From Arthrobacter terricola (lineage in GTDB: Bacteria; Actinomycetota; Actinomycetes; Actinomycetales; Micrococcaceae): 33,899 bases of DNA. Below the pieces are notes generated by a model. It had not been told where the DNA came from. It ran no database searches and was given only the letters and a program-made list of their open reading frames with translations. Both the position numbers and the translations under genes were made by a program. This document shows positions 24,561-33,899 of this stretch, piece after piece. The stretch is from assembly GCF_004354015.1 (NCBI RefSeq), contig NZ_SMRU01000040.1:436-34334 (forward strand). Reading direction: 5' to 3'. The number at the start of each line of letters is the position of its first letter. Within the stretch, counting starts at the first letter, position 1.

Positions 24561-24576
24561 GCCCCGCAATCGGGGC
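24561..24576 (+). other. Short hairpin in the kdp leader
   Basis: GCCCCG and CGGGGC flank the tetraloop CAAT 20 bases before the first GTG of the operon. It is a perfect 6-bp GC stem. It could affect mRNA stability or translation of the leader ORF. It is too short to be a known riboswitch. Confidence 0.35.
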
Positions 24577-24596
24577 GCGGATGAAAGGACGTTCCA

Positions 24597-24710
24597 GTGG
24601 CCGACCTGGCTGTTGTGGGAATCTTCGTGGTGTCCATGGGGATCGTGATGTGGATAGCCCACCTCTTAGGAAGAATTGTCGACGGCGACGGGCCGGTGAA
24701 CGGGCAATGA
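24597..24710 (+). CDS. Small membrane ORF leading the kdp operon
   Basis: A 37-residue ORF starts at GTG with AAAGGA upstream. The product has one membrane helix (LAVVGIFVVSMGIVMWIAHL) and a polar acidic tail (GRIVDGDGPVNGQ). Its stop overlaps the kdpF start (ATGA), so kdpF is probably translated by coupling to it. It resembles kdpF in size but not in sequence. A role as an extra small subunit or as a leader that couples translation is inferred. Confidence 0.6.
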   Translation: MADLAVVGIFVVSMGIVMWIAHLLGRIVDGDGPVNGQ

Positions 24711-24805
24711 GCGCCGACGCCATCATGTGGCTGGTCCTGTTTGTCGCGGGCCTATGTCTCTTCGGTTACCTGCTGACCGTGTTGATCCACCCCGAAAAGT
24801 GGTGA
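24707..24805 (+). CDS. kdpF: KdpF, small subunit of the potassium-transporting ATPase
   Basis: A 32-residue peptide with a single membrane helix (AIMWLVLFVAGLCLFGYLLTV) followed by LIHPEKW, matching the typical KdpF ending in L-x-x-P-E-x-aromatic. KdpF sits in the membrane against KdpA and stabilises the KdpFABC complex. The ATG overlaps the preceding stop, and kdpA starts six bases after its own stop, in the expected FABC order. Confidence 0.88.
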   Translation: MSADAIMWLVLFVAGLCLFGYLLTVLIHPEKW

Positions 24806-24811
24806 TGGCGG

Positions 24812-26479
24812 ATGGTTTTCAATGTTGCCTCCTTCATCACCCAAGTGGCCGTCCTGCTGTTGCTGCTGGTGCTGGTGCACAAGCCGCTAGGCTTTTATCT
24901 CGCCCGCGTATTTGAAGGCACAAAATCGACGCGCGTCGAACGGCTTTTCTACCGACTGGCCGGAGTAGACCGAAACACTGAGCAGAGTTGGTCTATTTAC
25001 CTTCGAAGCGTTCTAGTCTTTTCTGCGGTATCCATCCTTGTGGTTTTCCTGCTCCAGCGCCTCCAAGGCGTCCTGCCCGGAAGCAACTCCCTGCCTGGCG
25101 TAGATCCGTGGACCGCCATGAATACGGCCATCTCCTTTGCCACCAACACCAACTGGCAGGTGTACACCCCTGAGACCACCATGGGCATCTTCGTGCAGAT
25201 GTGCCTGCTGGCCGTCCAGAACTTCCTGTCTGCCGCCGTCGGAATCGTGGTGGTGGTCGCACTCATCCGCGGCATCGCGCGAACCCGGACGGACAGGCTG
25301 GGGAATTTCTGGGTGGACCTCGCCCGCACGTCTTTCCGCGTGCTGCTTCCGATGGCTGCCCTCGCGGCCATCGTGATGCTGATCGGCGGCGTCGAGCAGA
25401 ATTTCTGGTCCACCGATGTCACCAACCAGGCGGCGGGTATCACGCAGACGATCCCCGGCGGTCCGGTCGCATCCCAGGAAGCCATCAAGATCCTGGGCAC
25501 CAACGGCGGCGGCTATTTCAATGCCAACTCCGCCCACCCGTTCGAGAACCCGAACGTCTTCACAAGCCTTTTCCAGGTCTTCCTGATCCTGCTCATCCCT
25601 TCTGCATTGCCCTACGCTTACGGCCGCATGGTGGGTGACCAACGGCAGGGCTACACGGTGGTCGGTGTCATGGGCACGCTGTGGCTCGCATCGACGGTCC
25701 TCATGGGTTGGGCTTTTGCCGGCGCTGAAGGAACTGCCACCGCAGCCGCGGGCGGTTTAGGTGAGGGTTTTGAGCAGCGATTCGGCGCCGCCCAGAGCTC
25801 GATCTTTGCCACGGCCACCACGCTGACATCCACGGGGGCAATAAACGTCGCCCACGATTCCATCCCGCCTATGGCCGGAGGGATCACCATGCTGAACATG
25901 ATGCTCGGAGAAGTGGCCCCGGGTGGCACAGGATCAGGTCTCTACGGCCTGCTCATCCTTGCCATTGTTTCGGTGTTCATTGCCGGGCTGATGGTGGGAC
26001 GTACTCCCGAATTCCTGGGCAAGAAGATCGGTCCGCGGGAAATGAAGCTCACTGCGATGTACATCTTGGTGACACCGGTCATCGTTTTGGCCAGCGCCGG
26101 TGTCACGGTCCTGCTGCCCGATGCAGTGGCCAACGCTCCGGCCTCGGGACCGCACCAGTTCAGCGAAGTGCTCTACGCCTTCACGTCGGCCGCGAACAAC
26201 AACGGCTCGGCCTTTGCAGGGATTACAACCTCTGGTCCCTACCTATCCTCCGTGATTGGTGTTGCCATGTTGCTGGGCAGGTTCCTTCCTATGGTGCTGG
26301 TGCTGGCCCTGGCGGGGTCCTTGGCGAAACAACCCAAGATCCCGGCGTCGTCCGGCACTGTCCCGACCCATGGCTGGCTCTTCGGTTCCCTCTTGCTCAG
26401 TGTCACTGTCATCATGACCGCTTTGAGCTACTTCCCGGCCCTTTCTTTGGGCCCCCTCGCAGAAGGACTCCTCAAATGA
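24812..26479 (+). CDS. kdpA: KdpA, potassium-binding channel-like subunit
   Basis: The 555-residue length is normal for KdpA. The protein is almost wholly membrane-embedded and contains the four pore-loop segments of the selectivity filter: TNTNWQ (about 111-116), GTNGGGYFNANS (about 229-240), TSTGAIN, and SAANNNGSAFAG. It binds extracellular K+ and passes it through the intersubunit tunnel to KdpB. The stop overlaps the kdpB start (ATGA), so stoichiometric translation is likely. No key residue is missing. Confidence 0.97.
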   Translation: MVFNVASFITQVAVLLLLLVLVHKPLGFYLARVFEGTKSTRVERLFYRLAGVDRNTEQSWSIYLRSVLVFSAVSILVVFLLQRLQGVLPGSNSLPGVDPWTAMNTAISFATNTNWQVYTPETTMGIFVQMCLLAVQNFLSAAVGIVVVVALIRGIARTRTDRLGNFWVDLARTSFRVLLPMAALAAIVMLIGGVEQNFWSTDVTNQAAGITQTIPGGPVASQEAIKILGTNGGGYFNANSAHPFENPNVFTSLFQVFLILLIPSALPYAYGRMVGDQRQGYTVVGVMGTLWLASTVLMGWAFAGAEGTATAAAGGLGEGFEQRFGAAQSSIFATATTLTSTGAINVAHDSIPPMAGGITMLNMMLGEVAPGGTGSGLYGLLILAIVSVFIAGLMVGRTPEFLGKKIGPREMKLTAMYILVTPVIVLASAGVTVLLPDAVANAPASGPHQFSEVLYAFTSAANNNGSAFAGITTSGPYLSSVIGVAMLLGRFLPMVLVLALAGSLAKQPKIPASSGTVPTHGWLFGSLLLSVTVIMTALSYFPALSLGPLAEGLLK

Positions 26480-28611
26480 CCAAGTCCGGTACGGCATTCG
26501 CCAAGGACACCGCCCAGACCTATGCGGACGGCAACCCGCTGGGCACGCCGGGCGAGCACAAACACCACACCAAGGCACCGGCCAAGCTGGACTTTGCCAG
26601 CATGAAAACAGCCCTGCCGATTGCGGTCCGGAAGCTGGCGCCCCAGCAGATGATCCACTCCCCCGTGATGTTCACAGTCCTGGTCGGGGCGGGCCTTTGC
26701 ACAGTCATCTGCATCCTCAAACCGGCGGTCTTCAGCATTGCTGTGACGGTCTGGCTTTGGCTGACCGTGCTTTTCGGGACGCTGTCCGAAGCCATCGCAG
26801 AAGGCCGTGGCAAGGCTCAGGCAGATAGCCTGCGCGCCAGCCGGATAGGCGTGGTTGCCAGGCTTCAGCTCGCGGATGGCACCCTCAAGGAGGTGCCGGG
26901 AACGGAACTGCGGAAGAACGACGTCGTTATTTGCGAAGCCGGGGACGTCATCCCCTCCGACGGCGAGATCATCGAAGGCCTGGCGAGCGTGGACGAATCC
27001 ACCATCACCGGCGAATCAGCACCCGTCATTCGCGAGTCCGGTGGCGACCGCTCCTCAGTGACCGGCGGTACCAAAGTCCTTTCGGACCGCATCGCCGTCC
27101 GGATCACCGCCGAGGCGGGCGAAACGTTCATCGACCGCATGATCAAGCTCGTCGAAGGCGCCGTCCGGCAGAAAACCCCCAATGAAATCGCGCTCCACGT
27201 CCTCCTCGTTTCCCTGACCATCGTGTTCCTCGCGGTCACCATGAGCCTGGCCCCATTCGCATCGCTCGCGGGAGCCACGCCGTCGCCGATTGTCCTGGTG
27301 GCGCTGCTCGTCTGCCTGATCCCCACCACCATCGGGGCGCTCGTTCCGGCTATCGGCATTGCCGGAATGGACCGATTGGTACAACACAACGTCCTGGCCA
27401 CGTCCGGCCGCGCCGTGGAAACGGCAGGAGATATCACGACGCTCCTGCTCGACAAGACCGGCACCATCACCTACGGCAACCGCCGCGCGGTCAACTTTTT
27501 TCCGGCGCACGACGTCGACCGGGAGGAACTCATCGAAGCTGCCCGGCTTTCCAGCCTGGCCGACGAGACGCCCGAAGGCCGTTCCATCGTGGAACTTGCA
27601 GAGGAAAAGGGCATTGATGGACCGGACTTGGCCGTGCTCCTGAAGGATTCGGAAGACTTCGCCGTGGTCGAGTTCAGTGCAAGCACGCGCATGAGCGGAC
27701 TGGACCTTGACGGCCGGAAGATCCGCAAGGGCGCCGCAGCCGCCGTCGCGAAGTTTGTCGCAGAGGCAGGCGGCCAAACGCCCGCCGAGGTCGATCACAA
27801 GGTGCAGGAAATCTCCGCTCAAGGCGGCACCCCGCTGTTGGTTGCCGGCATTGCGCACGACGGCGGAGCCCGGGTCCTCGGAACCGTCCACCTTGCCGAC
27901 GTGGTCAAGCCGGGCATGCACGCCCGCTTCGCCGAACTGCGGCGGATGGGCATCCGGACGGTGATGATCACGGGCGACAACCCCATCACGGCCAAGGCGA
28001 TCGCAGCGGAGTCCGGCGTCGACGACTTCGTTGCCGAAGCCACTCCGGAAGACAAACTGGCCGTCATCAAGGACGAGCAGTCACACGGCAGGCTCGTGGC
28101 CATGACCGGTGACGGCACCAACGATGCCCCTGCGCTGGCAGCGGCGGACGTAGGGGTCGCCATGAACTCGGGGACTCCGGCCGCGAAGGAGGCCGCCAAC
28201 ATGGTGGACCTGGACTCGGACCCCACCAAGCTGATCAACATTGTGGGCATCGGCAAGCAGCTACTGATCACCCGCGGAGCGCTGACCACGTTCTCGGTGG
28301 CGAACGACCTCGCGAAGTACTTCGCCATTGTCCCGGCGCTGTTCACGGGAACGTTCCCGGGGCTTGGCCTTCTGAACATCATGGGCCTGGCTTCGCCGTC
28401 CTCGGCCATCTTGTCCGCCGTGATCTTTAACGCCTTGATCATCATCGCCCTGGTTCCGCTCGCGCTGCGCGGCGTCAAGTACCGCGCTGTTTCGGCAAAC
28501 CAAGCCTTGGCGCGGAACTTGCTGATTTACGGCCTCGGCGGACTCATTGCACCTTTCATCGGGATCAAGCTCATCGACTTGCTGATCTCCCTCATCCCCG
28601 GCATCGACTAG
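26476..28611 (+). CDS. kdpB: KdpB, P-type ATPase subunit
   Basis: This 711-residue P-type ATPase carries all hallmark motifs. TGES (178-181) lies in the actuator domain, the phosphorylation site is DKTGT (Asp326), and the P-domain has MITGDNP and GDGTND. The helix with LIPTTIGALVPAIG (about 281-294) holds the conserved TTIG of Kdp ATPases in place of the usual PEGL-type segment. It hydrolyses ATP to drive K+ through KdpA/KdpB. The N-terminal 35 residues are a hydrophilic extension. Its stop is nine bases before kdpC. Confidence 0.98.
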   Translation: MTKSGTAFAKDTAQTYADGNPLGTPGEHKHHTKAPAKLDFASMKTALPIAVRKLAPQQMIHSPVMFTVLVGAGLCTVICILKPAVFSIAVTVWLWLTVLFGTLSEAIAEGRGKAQADSLRASRIGVVARLQLADGTLKEVPGTELRKNDVVICEAGDVIPSDGEIIEGLASVDESTITGESAPVIRESGGDRSSVTGGTKVLSDRIAVRITAEAGETFIDRMIKLVEGAVRQKTPNEIALHVLLVSLTIVFLAVTMSLAPFASLAGATPSPIVLVALLVCLIPTTIGALVPAIGIAGMDRLVQHNVLATSGRAVETAGDITTLLLDKTGTITYGNRRAVNFFPAHDVDREELIEAARLSSLADETPEGRSIVELAEEKGIDGPDLAVLLKDSEDFAVVEFSASTRMSGLDLDGRKIRKGAAAAVAKFVAEAGGQTPAEVDHKVQEISAQGGTPLLVAGIAHDGGARVLGTVHLADVVKPGMHARFAELRRMGIRTVMITGDNPITAKAIAAESGVDDFVAEATPEDKLAVIKDEQSHGRLVAMTGDGTNDAPALAAADVGVAMNSGTPAAKEAANMVDLDSDPTKLINIVGIGKQLLITRGALTTFSVANDLAKYFAIVPALFTGTFPGLGLLNIMGLASPSSAILSAVIFNALIIIALVPLALRGVKYRAVSANQALARNLLIYGLGGLIAPFIGIKLIDLLISLIPGID

Positions 28612-28620
28612 GAGACCACC

Positions 28621-29247
28621 ATGAACACACTTCCCCGTTTCCTCCGCCAGGCGTGGACCGCGCTGCGGTTCCTGCTCCTGGCCACCGTGGTCCTTGGATT
28701 GCTCTACCCGCTGGCGATTTTTGGAATCGGCCAGGCAGTTGTGCCGTTCCAGGCAAATGGCTCGATCATCAAGGACTCGGCCGGAAAGCCTGCCGCTTCT
28801 GCCCTGATTGCGCAGGTCTCCGCGGACAACTCCGGCACCCAGAGCCCTTTGTGGTTCCACGCGCGGCCGTCCGCCGCCAAATGGGACCCGGGCGCATCCA
28901 CCGCGAGCAACCTGGGGCCCAACGATCCCAAACTGCTCGACGCCGTCAAGGCGGCCCGCGCCGCCATCGCTGCCGCCGAGGGCGTCAAGGAGTCCGACGT
29001 CCCCGCCGATGCCGTGACGGCCAGTGGATCAGGACTGGACCCGGAGATCTCACCCGCCTATGCCCGCCTTCAGGTGCCCCGGGTGGCCAAGGCGCACGGC
29101 CTGAGTCCTGCGACAGTGCAGGCCATGGTGGACCGCCGCACCGTCACCGGGCTTGAGGCCTTCCTGGGACAGCCGTCCGTCAACGTCACAGAACTGAACC
29201 TGGACGTGGCCGCAGCGGCACCGGGATCAGCGGCACCGGCCAAATGA
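28621..29247 (+). CDS. kdpC: KdpC, accessory subunit of the potassium ATPase
   Basis: The 208-residue protein has one N-terminal membrane helix (FLLLATVVLGLLYPLAIFGI). The periplasm-facing domain has the KdpC signatures ANGSIIKDSAGKPAASALIAQ split around the helix exit, FHARPSA, SNLGPNDPKL, and the closing DPEISPAYARLQVPRVAKA. It stabilises the complex and raises K+ affinity. TAGGAG precedes the ATG. The last 15 residues are an Ala/Pro-rich tail. Confidence 0.96.
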   Translation: MNTLPRFLRQAWTALRFLLLATVVLGLLYPLAIFGIGQAVVPFQANGSIIKDSAGKPAASALIAQVSADNSGTQSPLWFHARPSAAKWDPGASTASNLGPNDPKLLDAVKAARAAIAAAEGVKESDVPADAVTASGSGLDPEISPAYARLQVPRVAKAHGLSPATVQAMVDRRTVTGLEAFLGQPSVNVTELNLDVAAAAPGSAAPAK

Positions 29248-29297
29248 TGGAAGCCAGCGTGGGAACCCGCGCGTTCAACAAGTGAAAGAATAACCAC

Positions 29298-31948
29298 ATG
29301 GCACGGGCTACGCTGCGCATCTTCCTCGGGGCCGCCCCCGGAGTCGGTAAGACATATGCCATGCTCCAAGAGGCCCACCGGCTCAGCGGACGCGGAGAAG
29401 ACGTCGCCGTGGCGTTCGCCCTGGACCACGGGCGAAGCGACACCCGGGCCTTGATAAAAGGCCTGGAGGTCATCCCGTCCCATACCATCGCCTACCGGGA
29501 CACGACTTTCGAGGAGATGGACGTCGACGCGGTGTTGGCACGCAAGCCGCGCGTCGCCGTCGTCGACGAATACGCGCACTCAAACATCCCCGGAAGCCGC
29601 AATCAAAAGCGATGGCAAGACGTCGAGGAACTGCTCAACGCAGGCATCAACGTCCTTTCCACCGTCAACGTGCAGCATTTGGCGTCGCTCGGTGACGTCG
29701 TCACCGCCATCACCGATGTCCGGCAAGCAGAAACAGTGCCCGACGACGTCGTGCGGCGTGCCGACCAGATCCACCTTGTGGACATCTCGCCGGAGCTGCT
29801 GCGGCAGCGGCTGGGAGACGGCAAGATCTACGCGGCGGACAAGATCGACGCTGCACTCTCCAACTACTTCCGTCTCGGTAACCTCACAGCACTGCGGGAA
29901 TTGGCCCTGCTCTGGCTGGCCGACCGCGTGGACGAAGGCCTCGCCAAATACCGGTCCGAAAAAGGGATTGACGCGAGCTGGCCCGCACGCGAACGGATCG
30001 TCATCGGCCTCACGGGCGGGCCCGAAGGGGACGTCCTGATCCGTCGGGCGGCGCGGATCCTCAAACGTGTCAACGGCGGGGACCTGCTCGCCGTGCACGT
30101 CCGGGCCGCTGACGGAGTCGCCACGGAATCGCCGCAGGCACTCGAAGCCCAACGTCTGCTGGTCCGGGACTTGGGCGGAAGCTACCACACGGTAGCCGGC
30201 GAGGACCCTGCCAGGGCCCTGCTGGATTTCGCCCGCAGTGTGAACGCGACCCAGATCGTCGTTGGCATTTCCCGGCACAGATCCCTAGTGTCGAGGCTGG
30301 CTGGGCGGGGAATCGGCACCCGGGTAGTGCGCGATTCCGGGGACATCGACGTCCATATGGTCTCCCATCCCCTGGGCGGCCGGGGTGTCGACCGGCCCCG
30401 GCAAGGAGACCTGGGCCGCACCCGTGTGGTGACCGGCTTCATCATGGCCATCCTCCTCCCCGTTGCCCTGCAGCTTCTCCTCGCTGTGAGTCCTTCGCAC
30501 AACATCGCTACGGCCGTGCTCGTGCAGTTGACCGGCTCAGTGGCCGTGGCCTTGGTCGGAGGATTGTGGCCAGCGCTGCTTGGTGCGCTTTTCAGCAGCC
30601 TGCTGGTGAACTACTTCTCGATCCCGCCTGTGGGAACCCTGACCATCAGCGACCCCGAGAACATCCTGGCCCTGCTGGTTTTCGTCGGGGTCTCGGCCGC
30701 GGTGGCCGCCGTCGTCGATGTCTCGGCCAGGCGATCCAAGGAAGCGGCCCGCGCACGAGCCGAAGCCACCACCCTCGGGGACCTCACACGCGGGGCGTCG
30801 GCCGCCGAAGACACTGTCGAGGGGCTCCTGAAACAGGCGCTCGACGTCTTCCAGATGCGCGGCGCCGCACTCTTCCGGGTAACGGGCGGCCCGGTTGCCA
30901 GAAATACGGGCGGGACCGGCACGTGGCGCCTTGTCGCCAAAGCCGGGGACACGGCGTCGATCTCTCCCGATGGCGGCGACAACACAGAACAGCTCGACGC
31001 CGGAACCCGGCTCGTCCTCTCCGGCCGCATCCTGCCAGCCAGTGACCGCAGACTGCTCGGCGCCTTTGGAGCGCATCTTTCGGCCCAGCTCGAACGCCGG
31101 CAACTGGCGGCCAGCCGCCGTGAAGTCAGGCGGCTTGCCGAGAGCAACACCATGCGCACCTCGATTCTCCGCGCAGTCTCCCACGACCTGCGCACACCGC
31201 TGGCGGGCATCAAGCTCGCCGTCGGCGGCCTGCGGCAAAGCACCGTCCATTACACGCCGGAGGAGGAACAGGAACTGCTCGCAACCATCGACGAATGCTC
31301 CGACCGGCTCGACGTCCTTGTGGGGAACCTGCTGGACATGTCCCGCATCACCTCCGACTCGGTCAATGCGCTCATCAGGCCAGTGCGCTGGTATGAAGTC
31401 ATCCCGGCCGCCCTGCACGGCGTCCCGCCCGGGCGCGTGCGCGTGGACCTTCCCGGAAATATGCCCGAGATCGACGCCGACGCCGGGATGCTGGAACGCG
31501 TCATCGCCAACATCGTCGAAAATGCCCTCAAATACGCACCCGATTCCGACGTCGTCCTCGTTGGTGCCGCCGGCGGACTCAGCTCCACGAGCCTGGACGG
31601 CAAACCGTCCGGGGAACTGCGCATCATCGACCACGGCCAAGGGGTCCCCGCCGAAAGCGTGCTCAGGATGTTCCAACCGTTCCAACGGCTCAACGACGTC
31701 CCGGCGACCACCGGCGTTGGACTTGGACTGGCCGTGGCGAAAGGATTCACCGAGGCCATGGGAGGGACACTCACCGCGGAAGAAACCCCGGGCGACGGGC
31801 TGACCATGGTCATCCGGCTGCCCCTGTCCACCGGGGCGCCATTCCCCCACGAAGAAGCGCAAGCACCCCTGGAGGCACAATCGGTGATGTTCGAACGCCG
31901 CCACACACCGCCGTCGGACGCTACGGGCGACGCCCCGGTGGAGGCGAG

Positions 31949-31952
<4 letters not shown>
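29298..31952 (+). CDS. kdpD: KdpD, sensor histidine kinase
   Basis: The 884-residue length matches full KdpD. The N-terminal KdpD domain has the Walker A motif GAAPGVGKT (11-19) and VVDEYAHSNIPGSRN. A universal-stress-protein-like domain follows (ERIVIGLTGGPEGDVLI to HRSLVSRLAGRG), the site of c-di-AMP or ligand sensing in Gram-positive relatives. Four membrane helices (about 375-480) and a GAF-like segment lead to the kinase: phospho-accepting H629 in SHDLRTPLAG, the N box NIVENALKYAP, and the G boxes DHGQGVP and GVGLGLAVAKG. It starts 50 bases after kdpC, and its stop overlaps kdpE (ATGA). Confidence 0.97.
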
Positions 31953-32615
<663 letters not shown>

Positions 32616-32626
<11 letters not shown>

Positions 32627-33278
32627 CCATGCCCTCAGCGCCGGCCTCAAGGTGCCGGGGCCGGCGGTCGCGGGCGCTGATTTCGACGTAGTAGATCCAC
32701 CCCGAACCAGGGGCAAGGAACCTGCGGGTGCCATGGCGGACCGGGCGGTACAGATGGCCGAAAGGATCCCGGACCGTGGCCCGTTCGAGGTGGTCCGCTC
32801 CAGCGAGGAGGACATCGACGTCGTGAAGTGTGTTCGGATGAGTTTCCGTGTCGCCCACATCCAACACCCAGGCTGTCCCGTCGTCCTCCTGGTCCGCCCG
32901 TTCGAGGGAGAGGGTTTCAAACATCTCGGACAGAAGCGCTTCCCTGCTGACGGGATAGAAGCGCTGGAGCCGATGCGCCGTCAGGTTCCGGTGCTGGTTG
33001 TTCATCCACGCCCGCCGAAGCCAGCTGAATTCCACCGGGCCGAACGAGGGTCCCAGGCTCAGGTTCCGGTTCCTATCCAGTACCAGCCGGCAGTCGTTGC
33101 CATCCCGGTCCAGAACGCACGCAGCTTCGTCGACGTACTCCAGGTCTTCGAGCATGGCGGACTCGGACGGGTAATAAGTGAAATCACCGATGTCATCGAC
33201 CACGACGAAGTCCTTCGGACACGCCTTCTCCAGGGTCACGGCATCGGGGGCCGTCTTGATTGATGCAATACGCTTCAT
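32616..33278 (-). CDS. Hypothetical protein convergent with kdpE
   Basis: From the ATG at 33278, which has AGGAG upstream, the protein has 220 residues and no signal peptide or membrane helix. It is rich in acidic residues and contains DFVVVDDIGDFTYYPSES, a conserved-looking VLDRDGNDCRLVLDRNRNLS stretch and a Trp-containing FSWLRRAWMNNQ. The C-terminal half is beta-rich (FGHLYRPVRHGTRRF, SGWIYYVEI). I do not recognise a family. A longer start at 33323 is possible but adds residues with no ribosome binding site in front. Confidence 0.7.
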
Positions 33279-33436
33279 GGCCAATCCAACTCCTACAGGG
33301 GACGTCCACAGGCCCTCGCCCATGGATTCCCCTCTTTCATCAGATCACCGAACACCGCCGCCGCCCGGGCCCTTAATGGCTTCCATATACCGGCACGGAA
33401 GGTCTTAGCACTCCCTTAATAGAGGCGGGTTATTTA

Positions 33437-33450
33437 TGTAAGCGCTTGCA
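33437..33450. promoter_or_regulatory. LacI-type operator upstream of the GH13 gene
   Basis: TGTAAGCGCTTGCA is a near-perfect palindrome with a central AAGCGCTT, the typical form of operators bound by LacI-family sugar regulators. It lies 110 bases before the GTG of the GH13 gene and downstream of the divergent hypothetical gene's start. A sugar-responsive repressor is expected but not encoded in the window. Confidence 0.6.
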
Positions 33451-33559
33451 CATCATGTGGTGTAGGTCATACGGTGATTGACGCGACCAGGACCAGCGCA
33501 CCCTGGCCCGGCCGTAGGACCAGACGGTTCTTATCCGATTTTCAAGCCAAGGAGGTCTC

Positions 33560-33899
33560 GTGGAAGGCAAGGTTAGCGGCGGGCAGACGACAGGGCGGCA
33601 GGTCCTTGATTTCCTCGAATCGGTTCCGGGGCTTCACCGCGACGGTCCCATGTGGAGGGACTTCGGCAGGCGGTTCGAGAAACACTTCCCCGAGCTGGAG
33701 CGGCTCTTCCGTTCACTCTACGGAGAGCGGGAGGACTGGACAGAGCACCTCGCGTCTCTGGTCGCCGCCTGCGCCTTGTCTTGGCAGGACCGGCCCGCGG
33801 ACCTGAAGGACCTCGATGCCCGGCGGGAGGCGGATCCGGACTGGTTCCAGGCGCAAGGGATGCTGGGCGGAGTCTGCTATGTGGACCGCTATGCCGGAA
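33560..33899 (+). CDS. Alpha-amylase family (GH13, amylosucrase-like) enzyme, N-terminal part
   Basis: A GTG start follows a perfect AAGGAGG at five bases' distance. The 113 codons in the window encode a helical N-terminal domain (RRFEKHFPELERLFRSLYG, HLASLVAACALSWQDRPADL) and then EADPDWFQAQGMLGGVCYVD RYAG. The last block is the hallmark lead-in of amylosucrase-type GH13 enzymes just before the catalytic barrel. These enzymes act on sucrose or alpha-glucans in the cytoplasm. The catalytic residues lie beyond the window. The LacI-type operator upstream fits carbohydrate control. Confidence 0.78.
   Translation, partial: MEGKVSGGQTTGRQVLDFLESVPGLHRDGPMWRDFGRRFEKHFPELERLFRSLYGEREDWTEHLASLVAACALSWQDRPADLKDLDARREADPDWFQAQGMLGGVCYVDRYAG

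Noticed and set aside
24272..24596. A c-di-AMP (ydaO-type) riboswitch upstream of kdp or the transporter
   Set aside because: I could not find its conserved core. Only a 6-bp hairpin and phased repeats are visible.

Overview
The window looks like chromosome of a high-GC actinobacterium of the Arthrobacter/Pseudarthrobacter type (Micrococcaceae). The evidence is high GC, frequent GTG starts, ATGA/GTGA gene overlaps, a complete actinobacterial-style kdp potassium operon, an LCP-family wall protein, secreted polysaccharide deacetylases and a GH13 gene behind a LacI-type operator. The genus is inferred from gene content only.

Region 1 (1-2330) holds a LysR-type regulator, a small hypothetical gene on the opposite strand, and a degraded IS481-family insertion sequence whose transposase has an internal deletion and has lost its last catalytic residue.

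Region 2 (about 2433-11589) is the most interesting part. I read it as one roughly 9.16-kb mobile element inserted near the 3' end of a short-chain dehydrogenase (SDR) gene. The body of the SDR lies at 11590-12280 and its missing C-terminal tail (about 32 codons) lies at 2334-2432, on the same strand and in the right order. At the left end the element has a tightly packed trio: a canonical tyrosine recombinase, a small Xre-type HTH protein, and a 570-residue protein with eight CxxC pairs followed by a catalytically degenerate tyrosine-recombinase-like domain. Its cargo is a large secreted Rhs/YD-repeat protein (split by one in-frame TAA) with a short hydrophobic C-terminal tail, a 59-residue two-helix membrane protein directly downstream that could be its immunity partner, and an orphan small ParB-like protein near the right end.

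Region 3 (11590-12692) is the scar of the target locus. The SDR gene and a divergent TetR-family gene have both lost their N-termini and are fused head to head by a deletion that also removed their shared promoter region.

Region 4 (12780-20560) encodes cell-envelope and secreted proteins: an LCP-family protein, a decayed polysaccharide deacetylase, its intact secreted paralogue in inverted orientation, an SRPBCC fragment, an unrecognised 187-residue protein and a secreted beta-propeller-like protein. Two strong hairpin terminators are visible.

Region 5 (20370-22294) contains small hypothetical genes and a possible MgtC-type remnant.

Region 6 (22295-32626) is a potassium-homeostasis block: an APC-superfamily transporter divergent from a small membrane ORF plus kdpF-A-B-C-D-E. 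A tandem 10-bp repeat in the intergenic region is a candidate KdpE operator.

The window ends with a hypothetical gene convergent with kdpE and the start of a GH13 (amylosucrase-like) gene with a strong ribosome binding site and an upstream LacI-type palindrome.
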